Shown: positions 1-7,712 of the stretch, piece after piece
Numbering within the stretch: position 1 is the first letter of the stretch
Layout of the letters: every line of letters starts with the position of its first letter
DNA from: CAZGTQ01 sp964528575
GTDB lineage: Bacteria; Planctomycetota; UBA1135; GCA-002686595
DNA length: 12,538 nucleotides
Reading direction: 5' to 3'
Assembly: GCA_964528575.1 (NCBI GenBank)
Contig: CAZGTQ010000146.1
Coordinates: 1 to 12,538, forward strand
Position numbers and translations under genes: made by a program
Notes under the pieces: generated by a model
What the model was told of the DNA's origin: nothing
Seen by the model: the letters and a program-made list of their open reading frames with translations, nothing else
The model's database searches: none

Positions 1-990
1 CGAACCGACCGCGCCCGGCCGCGGCCGCCCGCGCCGGCTGCGCACGACGCCCGCGCTGCGCGAGCTCGTCGCCGAGACGCGGCTCGCGCCCGAGCGCCTG
101 ATCCAACCGCACTTCGTGCTGCCCGCGTCGAGCGGGCGCGAGCCCGTCGCGTCGATGCCCGGGATCGAGCGCATGGGCACGGACGAGCTCGTGCAGCGCG
201 TCGAAAGGGACCGCGAGCTCGGCATCCGCACCGTGCTGCTGTTCGGGCTCGCCGAGAGCGGAGCGAAGGACGCGCGCGGGACGCGCTCGTCCGACGCCGC
301 CGGCGCGATCCCCGCCGCGGTGCGCGCGCTGCGCGCGGCGCTCGGCGACGAGGTCTGCGTGATGACCGACGTGTGCCTGTGCGCCTACACCGACCACGGC
401 CACTGCGGCTTCGTCGGCGAGCGCGGCGAGGTGCTGAACGACCCGTCGCTCGCGCAGCTCGCGGCGATGGCGGTCGCGCACGCCGAGGCGGGCGCGCACT
501 TCGTCGCGCCCTCGGACATGATGGACGGCCGCGTCGCGGCGATCCGCGACGCGCTCGACGCCCGCGGCCTCACGTCGACCGGCATCCTCTCGTACGCGGT
601 CAAGTACGCGTCGGCCTACTACGGCCCGTTCCGCGACGCGGCGGACTCGGCGCCGGGCGCGGGCGACCGCAAGACGTACCAGATGGACCCGCGCAACGCG
701 CGCGAGGCCGAGCGCGAGGCGCGGCTCGACGAGGCCGAGGGCGCCGACATGCTCATGGTCAAGCCCGCGCTCGCCTACCTCGACGTGATCCGGCGCGTGC
801 GCGAGGCGACGGCGCTGCCGCTCGCTTGCTACAACGTGTCGGGCGAATTCTCGGCGGTGAAGGCCGCCGCGGAGCGCGGCTGGATCGACGAGGCCGCCGT
901 GGTGCGCGAGAACCTCCTCGCGATGGCGCGCGCCGGCGCCGACGCGATCATCACGTACCACGCGCGCGAGGCGCTGGAGAAAGGCTGGCT

Positions 991-994
<4 letters not shown>
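1..994 (+). CDS. hemB: Porphobilinogen synthase (delta-aminolevulinic acid dehydratase), 5' partial
   Basis: HemB condenses two 5-aminolevulinate molecules to porphobilinogen in the cytoplasm. The reading frame is open from base 2 and gives about 330 visible residues. It has the family N-terminus (RPRRLRTTPALREL, then IQPHFVLPASSG), but no ATG, GTG or TTG precedes this, so the start lies just left of the window. The GTG at 116 is an internal Val of that conserved N-terminus, not a start. The two Schiff-base lysines are in YAVKYASAYYGPFRDA (codon 602-604) and MLMVKPALAYLD (codon 761-763). The metal site is DVCLCAYTDHGHCGF, with Cys codons at 374, 380 and 404. This is the three-cysteine, zinc-dependent form, not the Asp-rich magnesium form. 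Its stop overlaps the hemL start by GTGA. Function is assigned from motifs and is very secure; the partial status is seen directly. Confidence 0.97.
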
Positions 995-2325
<1,331 letters not shown>

Positions 2326-2340
2326 ACGCTCGCCCCGGCC

Positions 2341-3444
2341 ATGCGCCTCTCGATCCAGCGCGACCGCTTCCTCCAGATCGTCCTGATCACGCTCTTCGCG
2401 GTCTCGATCGCGCAGCTCGTGTTCTGGGTGCTCGACGAGGCGCACTACACGACGGCGGTGGTCGAGCGCGTCGAGGACCTGTACGCGGCGGACGCGCGCG
2501 CGGCGAACCGACTGTTCGCGGCCGGCGTGAGCGACGACGAGCTGACGGCGCTGTTCCCCCACGTGCGGCGCGGCGCGGCCACCGATGCCGCCGGCGCGTT
2601 CCACGTCGAGCCCGCCGCGCTCGCGGCGCTGCGCGAGGGGCGCCACAGCCGGCTCAACCGCTTCGGCTGGGAAGGCACGTTCTTCCTCGTCGTGCTGCTC
2701 GCCGGGATGGGCGTCCTGTACCAGGCGCTGCGGCGCGACGCCGATCTGCGCAAGCGCCAACAGAACTTCCTCGCGGCGGTGACGCACGAGTTCAAGAGCC
2801 CGCTCGCGAGCATGCGCCTGTCGGCCGAGACGCTCGCGCTGCGCGACCCGGCGGCGCCCAAGCGCGCCGAGCTCGTGCGGCGCCTGCTCGACGACCTCGA
2901 GCGCCTCGAGACGATGGTGTTCAACATCCTCGACACCGCGCGCATCGAGGAGAAGCAGGTCGACCTCGCGGCGGAGCGGGTCGCGCTCGACCAGGCGATC
3001 GCGCAGATCCTGCCGCCGTTCGAGGCGCGCGCGCAGGCGAGCGGCGTGCGGCTCGAGCTCGACGTCGCGGCCGACGCGCACGTGCACGCGGACCCGCACG
3101 CGGTGCGCAGCGTGCTGCTCAACCTGCTCGACAACGCGCTCAAGGCGACGTCCGACGGCGACTCGGTGCGGGTGAGCGCGCGGCGCGACGGCGCGCGCGT
3201 CGTGCTGGAAGTCGCCGACGACGGCGCGGGCTTCGACCCGCGCGAGGCGCGGCGGCTGTTCGACAAGTTCTACCGCACCGGCGACGAGATGCGTCGGCGC
3301 ACGCGCGGGTCGGGGCTGGGGCTCTACCTCGTCGCGCGCCTCGTCGAGAGCGGCGGCGGACGGGTCGTGGCGCACAGCGAGGGGCTCGGACACGGCGCGA
3401 GGTTTCGCGTGACGTGGCCGGCCGCGACGGAGGCGGCGGCGTGA
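2341..3444 (+). CDS. Membrane sensor histidine kinase lacking a HAMP domain (HemK-like position)
   Basis: This is a 367-residue sensor kinase, the membrane half of a two-component pair with the next gene. TM1 spans about residues 9-31 and TM2 about 112-130, with an extracytoplasmic segment of about 80 residues between them that I do not recognise. The H-box is FLAAVTHEFKSPLASMRL with phospho-acceptor His149, only about 19 residues after TM2, which leaves no room for a HAMP domain. The ATPase domain follows: N-box NLLDNALKA with Asn265, G1 box DDGAGF (293-298), F-box LFDKFYR (306-312) and G2 box GSGLGLYL (323-330). All catalytic boxes are intact. It starts 15 nt after the hemL stop with no clear Shine-Dalgarno, so translation probably depends on hemL. 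Position within the hem operon suggests a haem- or porphyrin-related signal, as for HemK of Leptospira, but the ligand is not shown by the sequence. Confidence 0.93.
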   Translation: MRLSIQRDRFLQIVLITLFAVSIAQLVFWVLDEAHYTTAVVERVEDLYAADARAANRLFAAGVSDDELTALFPHVRRGAATDAAGAFHVEPAALAALREGRHSRLNRFGWEGTFFLVVLLAGMGVLYQALRRDADLRKRQQNFLAAVTHEFKSPLASMRLSAETLALRDPAAPKRAELVRRLLDDLERLETMVFNILDTARIEEKQVDLAAERVALDQAIAQILPPFEARAQASGVRLELDVAADAHVHADPHAVRSVLLNLLDNALKATSDGDSVRVSARRDGARVVLEVADDGAGFDPREARRLFDKFYRTGDEMRRRTRGSGLGLYLVARLVESGGGRVVAHSEGLGHGARFRVTWPAATEAAA

Positions 3445-4151
3445 GCGAGACGCGCGCACGGATCCTCGTCGTCGAGGACGAGGAGCACCTCGCCGAGGGC
3501 ATCCGCGAGAACCTCGAGGAGGAGGGCTACGTCGTCGCGGTCGCCTCCGACGGCGCGGCGGGCCTCGAGCGCGCGCGGGCGGACGCGTTCGACCTCGTGC
3601 TGCTCGACGTGATGCTGCCCGAGCTGGACGGCTTCGCCGTGTGCGCGGCGATGCGCGCCGGCGGCGTCGACGTCCCCGTGCTCTTCCTCACCGCGCGCGG
3701 GACCGTGGACGATCGCGTGCGCGGGCTCGAGGCGGGCGGCGACGACTACCTCACCAAGCCGTTCCACTTGCGCGAGCTGCTGCTGCGCGTCGCGGCGATC
3801 CTCAAGCGCACGACGTGGTACCGCGCGGCGCAGGCGCGCGGGGACGAGCTCTCGTTCGGCGGCAACCGTTTCGACTTCCGCACGTATCGCGGCCGCTCGT
3901 GGGACGGCGAGGAGCAGAGCCTCACGCAGAAGGAGGCGATGATCCTGAAGGCGCTCGCCGAGCGCGAGGGCGACGTCGTCTCGCGCGAGGAGATCCTCGA
4001 GAAGGTGTGGGGCTACGAGCTCTTCCCCTCGACGCGCACGATCGACAACTTCATCGTGCGCCTGCGCAAGCGTTTCGAGCCCGACCCCGAAGTTCCGCGC
4101 CACTTCCACACGATCCGCGGCGTGGGCTACCGCTTCACGCGCGAGACATGA
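3441..4151 (+). CDS. OmpR/PhoB-family response regulator (HemR-like position)
   Basis: This is a 236-residue DNA-binding response regulator, the cytoplasmic partner of the preceding kinase. The receiver domain covers about residues 7-118 and has the acidic pair in VVEDEE, phospho-acceptor Asp56 in LLDVMLPELDG, Thr84 in FLTARG and Lys106 in YLTKPF. The C-terminal winged helix ends EILEKVWGYELF, RTIDNFIVRLRKRFE and HTIRGVGYRF, the usual OmpR/PhoB ending. The GTG start at 3441 overlaps the kinase stop (GTGA), with GGAGG 7 nt upstream. The frame is open long before this, but only as a shadow of hemL and the kinase gene. The last four residues, TRET, and the stop are encoded by the first unit of a 14-bp tandem repeat leading to hemE. 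Its targets are unknown; control of the surrounding hem genes is inferred from context and from the Leptospira HemKR system. Confidence 0.95.
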   Translation: MSETRARILVVEDEEHLAEGIRENLEEEGYVVAVASDGAAGLERARADAFDLVLLDVMLPELDGFAVCAAMRAGGVDVPVLFLTARGTVDDRVRGLEAGGDDYLTKPFHLRELLLRVAAILKRTTWYRAAQARGDELSFGGNRFDFRTYRGRSWDGEEQSLTQKEAMILKALAEREGDVVSREEILEKVWGYELFPSTRTIDNFIVRLRKRFEPDPEVPRHFHTIRGVGYRFTRET

Positions 4152-4205
4152 CGCGCGAGACATGACGCCGAACCATGACGCGCCAGCCAAGACGCGCGAG
4201 ACATG
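4137..4205 (+). repeat. Five-unit 14-bp tandem repeat spanning the regulator stop and hemE start
   Basis: The units are 4137-4150, 4151-4164, 4165-4177, 4178-4191 and 4192-4205. Units 1, 2 and 5 are identical (ACGCGCGAGACATG). Unit 3 is a 13-nt variant (ACGCCGAACCATG) and unit 4 a diverged 14-nt variant ending AAG. Unit 1 encodes the regulator's C-terminal TRET and the start of its stop codon, and unit 5 ends with the hemE ATG. The array fills the whole intergenic space. TGACG recurs at 4149, 4163, 4176 and 4204. Unit boundaries are read directly. Origin by slippage at a former overlapping junction, or a regulatory role, is inference. Confidence 0.9.
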
Positions 4206-4206
4206 A
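4148..4206 (+). other. Two mini-ORFs forming an ATGA stop/start relay from the regulator to hemE
   Basis: The regulator stop (4149-4151) overlaps an ATG at 4148. That ATG opens MTRET and stops at 4163-4165. This stop overlaps an ATG at 4162, which opens MTPNHDAPAKTRET and stops at 4204-4206. That last stop overlaps the hemE ATG at 4203. Ribosomes terminating on the regulator could in principle re-initiate three times and reach hemE. The register needs each ATG-to-ATG distance to be 2 modulo 3: the distances are 14 and 41, and the 41 depends on unit 3 of the repeat being 13 nt rather than 14. No strong Shine-Dalgarno precedes any of these ATGs. The arrangement is certain; that the mini-ORFs are translated is a hypothesis. 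Confidence 0.45.
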
Positions 4207-5237
4207 CGACGAACGACATCTTCCTGCGCGCGCTGCGCTGCGAACAGACGCCGCGCCGCCCGCTGTGGATCATGCGCCAGGCCGGCCGCTACCTGCCCGA
4301 GTACCGCGCGCTGCGCGCCCGCCACGCGTTCCTCGACCTCGCGACCGATCCCGACCTCGCGGCCGAGGTCACGCTGCAGCCGATCGAGCGCTTCGGCTTC
4401 GACGCCGCGATCGTGTTCGCCGATCTGATGAGCCCGATCGCCGCGCTCGGCGTCCCCTTCCGCTTCGACCCGGGACCGGTGCTCGACGAGCCGCTGCGCA
4501 CGCGCGCGCAGATCCGCGCGCTGCCGGCGGCGCCCGATCCCCGCGAGATCGCGCCCGAGGTGCCGGAGACGCTGCGGCGCGTGAAGCGCGCGCTCGACGG
4601 CCGCGCGGCGCTGATCGGCTTCGGCGGCGCGCCGCTCTCGCTCGCCGCGTACCTCGTCGAGGGGCGCGGGAGCAAGGCGATGTTCCCGCGGCTGCGCGCG
4701 CTCGCGTTCGAGGACCCGGTCGCGTTCGAAGAGCTGATGGAGCGGCTCGCTACGCTCGTCGCCGGCTATCTCGTCGAGCAGCACCGCGCCGGCGCGGACG
4801 CGGTGCAGATCTTCGAGTCGTGGGCCGGCGTGCTGCCGCGCGCGCAGTGGCGCGAGCTCGTGCGCCCGCACCTCGCCGCGCTCCTGGGCGAGCTCGGCCG
4901 CGCCGGCGTGCCGCGCATCCTGTTCTGCCACGGCGCGCCTGAGCTGGTGGGCGACTACGCGGAGCTCGAGAGCGAGGCGCTCGCGGTGTGCTGGCGCTCC
5001 GACCTCGCGGCGGTGCGCGCGATGATCGGGCCCGAGCGCGCGCTCCAGGGCAACCTCGACCCCGCGGTGCTGCTCGCGGGTCCCGAGACGACGCGGCGCG
5101 AGACCGAGCGGCTGCTGGCGAGCGTGCCGGCGCGCGGCCACGTCGTGAACCTCGGCCACGGCATCATGCCCGAGGCGCCGATCGAGAGCGTCGAGGCGCT
5201 GGTCGCCGCGGTGCGCGCCGAGGAGCGCGCGCCCTGA
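4203..5237 (+). CDS. hemE: Uroporphyrinogen decarboxylase
   Basis: HemE removes the four acetate carboxyls of uroporphyrinogen III to give coproporphyrinogen III, without a cofactor, in the cytoplasm. The 344 residues match the usual family length. The first signature is PLWIMRQAGRYLPEYR (20-35), carrying the substrate-binding arginines. Asp74 in VFADLMSP corresponds to the catalytic aspartate. Tyr150 lies in APLSLAAYLVEG, Ser206 in FESWAG, and the C-terminal His319 in VVNLGHGI. LQGNLDP (281-287) is also typical. All key residues are present. The ATG at 4203 is the only good start: other ATGs in the upstream repeat are in other frames. Upstream there is only a weak GAG-type ribosome site, which fits translational coupling through the repeat. 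The stop overlaps the next gene's ATG by one base (TGATG). Confidence 0.97.
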   Translation: MTTNDIFLRALRCEQTPRRPLWIMRQAGRYLPEYRALRARHAFLDLATDPDLAAEVTLQPIERFGFDAAIVFADLMSPIAALGVPFRFDPGPVLDEPLRTRAQIRALPAAPDPREIAPEVPETLRRVKRALDGRAALIGFGGAPLSLAAYLVEGRGSKAMFPRLRALAFEDPVAFEELMERLATLVAGYLVEQHRAGADAVQIFESWAGVLPRAQWRELVRPHLAALLGELGRAGVPRILFCHGAPELVGDYAELESEALAVCWRSDLAAVRAMIGPERALQGNLDPAVLLAGPETTRRETERLLASVPARGHVVNLGHGIMPEAPIESVEALVAAVRAEERAP

Positions 5238-6652
5238 TGCGGCTGGTCGTCGTCGGCGGCGGCATCTCGGGGCTCGCGGCGGCGCGCGGAGCGATCTCGC
5301 GGGCGCCGTACGTCCCCGGCGGGCTCGAAGTCGTCGTCCTCGAGCGCGAGGCCGAGGTCGGCGGCAAGGCGCGCACGCTCCAGGCTGACGGCTTCCTCGT
5401 CGAAGCCGGCCCCACGGGCTTCTTGTCCGGCGAGCCGGCGCTCGACCGCCTGATCGACGCGGCCGGCCTGTCCGACGAGCGCATCGCCGCCGACCCCGCG
5501 GCCGCGCGCCGCTTCCTCGCCCGCGACGGCCGGCTCGTCGAGGTGCGACCCCACCCGCTCGCGTTCGCGCGCTCGGGGCTGCTCGGCCCGCTGGGGCTCG
5601 CGCGGATCGCGCTCGAGCCGCTCGTCCGGCGCGGCCGCGCCGACGACGAGAGCGTGCACGACTTCGCGTGCCGGCGCCTCGGCCGGCAGGCGGCCGAGCG
5701 GCTCATCGCGCCGATGGTGCTGGGCGTCTTCGCCGGCGACGCGCGGCGCCTCTCGCTGCCGGCGGCGTTCCCGCGCCTCGCGGCGCTCGAGCGCGAGCAC
5801 GGCTCGCTCGTGCGCGGGATGATCGCCAAGCGCCGGAGCGCGAAGGCCGCGGGCGACGCCGGCACGGTGGGCGGTCCCGCGGGGCCGGCCGGACGGCTCG
5901 AGAGCTTCCGCGGCGGGCTGCAGGCGCTGCCGCGCGCGCTCGCCGCGGACGGCCGCTTCTCGGTGCGCACGGGCGCGCGCGTCGTCGGCCTCGCGGTGCC
6001 GCCGGGCGGCGGCTGGCGCATCGCACTCGAGCGCGGCGAGCCGCTCGACGCCGACGCGCTCGTGCTCGCGTGCGAGCCGTGGGCGCAAGCCGAGCTCCTG
6101 CGCGACGCCGCGCCGGAGATCGCCGCGGAGCTCGCCGCGATCGCGTGCCCCGCCGTCGCGGTCGTCGCGCTCGGCTACGGCGGAGAGGCGCTCGCGAAGG
6201 TGCCGCGCGGCTTCGGCGCGCTCGTGCCGCGCGGCGAAGGGCTGCGCATCCTCGGGTGCCTGTGGGACACGCACCTGTTCGCGGGCCGCAGCCCCCACGG
6301 CCGACTGCTCGTGCGCGCGATGCTCGGCGGCGCGGTCGATCCGGACGCCGCCGCGCTCGACGACGGCGAGCTCGCGGCGATCGCGAAGCGCGACGTCGCG
6401 GCGCTCTGCGGGCTCGGCGAGGAGCCGGGGTTCGAGCGCGTGGTGCGCTGGCCGCGCGCGATCCCGCAGTACGAGCTCGGCCACCTCGCGCGCGTGCAGC
6501 GGATCGAGCTCGCGCTCGAAGCCAGGCCGCGCCTGTTCCTCGCCGGCAACGGGCTGCACGGCATCGCCTTCGGTAAGGCGGCCGCGGCGGGCTGGTTCGA
6601 AGGCGAGCGCGCGGCGCGGCGGCTCGCGGGCGTCGCAGGAGCGCGCGCGTAG
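5237..6652 (+). CDS. hemY: HemY-type FAD-dependent protoporphyrinogen/coproporphyrinogen oxidase
   Basis: This 471-residue flavoprotein belongs to the oxygen-dependent HemY family, sometimes named HemG, or CgoX when it oxidises coproporphyrinogen. The FAD-binding N-terminus reads VVVGGGISGLAAA (4-16), followed by the ribose-binding acidic residue Glu36 in VVLEREAEVGGKA. The family C-terminal segments are PQYELGHLARV and the FAD-contacting FLAGNGLHGIAF (434-445). Length is normal for the family. It starts at ATG 5237 on the hemE stop, with GAGGAG about 11 nt upstream. Whether the substrate is protoporphyrinogen IX or coproporphyrinogen III cannot be decided here, because hemN/hemF, hemH/cpfC and hemQ/chdC are all outside the window. 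It is the last gene of the visible hem operon and is followed by hairpins. The family assignment is firm; substrate specificity is open. Confidence 0.93.
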   Translation: MRLVVVGGGISGLAAARGAISRAPYVPGGLEVVVLEREAEVGGKARTLQADGFLVEAGPTGFLSGEPALDRLIDAAGLSDERIAADPAAARRFLARDGRLVEVRPHPLAFARSGLLGPLGLARIALEPLVRRGRADDESVHDFACRRLGRQAAERLIAPMVLGVFAGDARRLSLPAAFPRLAALEREHGSLVRGMIAKRRSAKAAGDAGTVGGPAGPAGRLESFRGGLQALPRALAADGRFSVRTGARVVGLAVPPGGGWRIALERGEPLDADALVLACEPWAQAELLRDAAPEIAAELAAIACPAVAVVALGYGGEALAKVPRGFGALVPRGEGLRILGCLWDTHLFAGRSPHGRLLVRAMLGGAVDPDAAALDDGELAAIAKRDVAALCGLGEEPGFERVVRWPRAIPQYELGHLARVQRIELALEARPRLFLAGNGLHGIAFGKAAAAGWFEGERAARRLAGVAGARA

Positions 6653-6777
6653 GCGCGTAAACGGGCGCGCCGATGAACCGGAGGTGGTTCGAAACCCGCC
6701 TCCACAAATGAAACGGAGGCGGGTTCGAACCCGCCTCCGCAAGCCACGCTCGAGGTTCCGCCCGGTCGAAGGGGCGG
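6652..6777 (+). terminator. Hairpin-rich candidate terminator region after the hem operon
   Basis: Four GC-rich hairpins follow the hemY stop. The first has GGCGCG (6652-6657) pairing with CGCGCC (6666-6671). The second has an 8-bp stem of 6680-6687 with 6696-6703. The third has a 10-bp stem of 6714-6723 with 6730-6739. The fourth has CCGCCC (6758-6763) pairing with GGGCGG (6772-6777). None is followed by a T-tract, so this is not a textbook intrinsic terminator. Termination between the hem operon and the DUF72 gene is inferred from position and structure. Confidence 0.4.
6679..6742 (+). repeat. Two-copy 29-bp palindromic repeat centred on TTCGAA
   Basis: Copy 1 is 6679-6707 and copy 2 is 6714-6742, 35 bp apart. 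Copy 2 contains a perfect 26-bp palindrome (6714-6739): a 10-bp arm CGGAGGCGGG, the centre TTCGAA, and the reverse-complement arm. Copy 1 has the same ends (CGGAGG near the start, GCCTCC near the end) and also holds TTCGAA, but has diverged. Its C-to-T change gives a G.U pair in the + strand RNA, so an 8-bp stem remains there, whereas the - strand RNA would have a mismatch. It could be a REP-like dispersed element, terminator hairpins or a dyad operator. Its genomic copy number is unknown. Confidence 0.75.
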
Positions 6778-6863
6778 TGGTCGTGGTCCGAATCCTACCC
6801 CGGCTCCCGCGATCCGTCATCCCCCTACCGGCGCGGACCCGCGCGGAATGACAGAATGCGACC
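6778..6863. other. Rest of the hemY-DUF72 spacer, no recognisable signal
   Basis: After the hairpins there are about 85 bases before the DUF72 ATG. I see no convincing -35/-10 pair, no known operator and no good Shine-Dalgarno; GGAA near 6845 is too far from the ATG. A promoter for the DUF72-Rieske unit is expected here from the gene layout, but I cannot point to it. Confidence 0.4.
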
Positions 6864-7712
6864 ATGACGGTGCGCTACGGCACGTCGAGTTGGTCCGAGA
6901 AGAGCTGGGTCGGCCCGTTCTATCCTTGCGGCACGCGACCCGCGGACTACCTGGCCGCGTACGCGACCCGCTTCGACACGGTCGAGGCGGACAACACGTA
7001 CTACGCCGTCCCGGACCGGGGGCTCGTCGCGCGCTGGGAGAGCAAGCTGCCCGACGGCTTCCTCATGGCGGCGAAGTTCCCCCGCTCGATCGTCCACGGC
7101 GGCGACGGTCCGCGGCCGGACCCGCGCACGGTGCTCGTGCCGGACGCGGTCGGCGCGGACACGGACGCGTTCCTCGACGCGCTGAGCCTGCTCGGGCCGA
7201 AGCTCGGTCCGCTCGTGCTCCAGTTCCCCTTCTTCAACAGCAGCGTCTTCTCCGAGGCGGGTCCGTTCCTCGAGCGCCTCGACCGCTACCTCGGCGCGCT
7301 CCCCGCCGGACCGCGCTACGGGGTCGAGGTGCGCAACAAGAGCTGGATCGGCCCACCGCTGCTCGAGCTCTTGCGCAGCCACGGCGTCGCGCACGTGCTC
7401 GTCGACATCGCGTACATGCCGCACCCCGCGTACCTCGCGCGCCGGCTCGACCTCGTCACGGCGGACTTCGTGTACGTGCGGCTGATCGGCGACCGCAAGG
7501 CGGTCGACGCGGTGACGAAGACGTTCGACCGCATCGTGATCGATCGGAGCGCGCAACTGCGCCGCTGGGCCGAGCTCGTGCGCGTCTTCAAGGACCGGGT
7601 GCCCGAGACGTTCGTCTACGCCAACAACCACTACGCCGGCCACGGCCCCGCGACGATCCGCGAGCTCGCCTCGCTCGTCGACGCCGGCGCTTCGCAAGGG
7701 AGCCGAGCATGA
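6864..7712 (+). CDS. DUF72 (YecE-like) family protein
   Basis: This 282-residue protein belongs to the DUF72/YecE family, which has a TIM-barrel-like fold and no settled biochemical function. Family landmarks appear in order: the N-terminal YGTSSWSEKSWVGPFYP (5-21), the VEADNTYYAVP strand (40-50), FLMAAKFPRSIVH (66-78), LVLQFPFFN (117-125), YGVEVRNKSW (152-161), DFVYVRLIGDR (201-211) and the C-terminal VYANNHYAGHGP (251-262). Length is slightly above the family norm of about 230-280. I chose the ATG at 6864 because the family N-terminus begins at once; it lacks a clear Shine-Dalgarno. Its stop overlaps the Rieske gene start (ATGA), so the two are co-translated and may act together. Family membership is secure; the role is unknown. 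Confidence 0.92.
   Translation: MTVRYGTSSWSEKSWVGPFYPCGTRPADYLAAYATRFDTVEADNTYYAVPDRGLVARWESKLPDGFLMAAKFPRSIVHGGDGPRPDPRTVLVPDAVGADTDAFLDALSLLGPKLGPLVLQFPFFNSSVFSEAGPFLERLDRYLGALPAGPRYGVEVRNKSWIGPPLLELLRSHGVAHVLVDIAYMPHPAYLARRLDLVTADFVYVRLIGDRKAVDAVTKTFDRIVIDRSAQLRRWAELVRVFKDRVPETFVYANNHYAGHGPATIRELASLVDAGASQGSRA

Noticed and set aside
4149..4208. A Leptospira-type HemR operator (TGACA direct repeats with a 6-nt spacer) in the repeat array
   Set aside because: The array has TGACG, not TGACA, and its 13-14 bp period differs from the 11-bp period expected. I found no TGACA-N6-TGACA match in the window.
4175..4942. An alternative open frame from the ATG at 4175 in the repeat
   Set aside because: It runs out of frame through hemE and gives an Arg/Ala-rich shadow; the conserved HemE protein begins at 4203.
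6679..6742. A tRNA or tmRNA 3' end suggested by GGGTTCGAACCC
   Set aside because: The palindrome gives a 6-nt loop, not the 7-nt T-loop. No anticodon or D arm, acceptor partner or tmRNA body can be built around it.
3324..6865. Minus-strand frames of 611 and 636 codons opposite the regulator, hemE and hemY
   Set aside because: They show the same Arg/Ala/Glu-rich antisense pattern and no recognisable domain, and they overlap intact hem genes.
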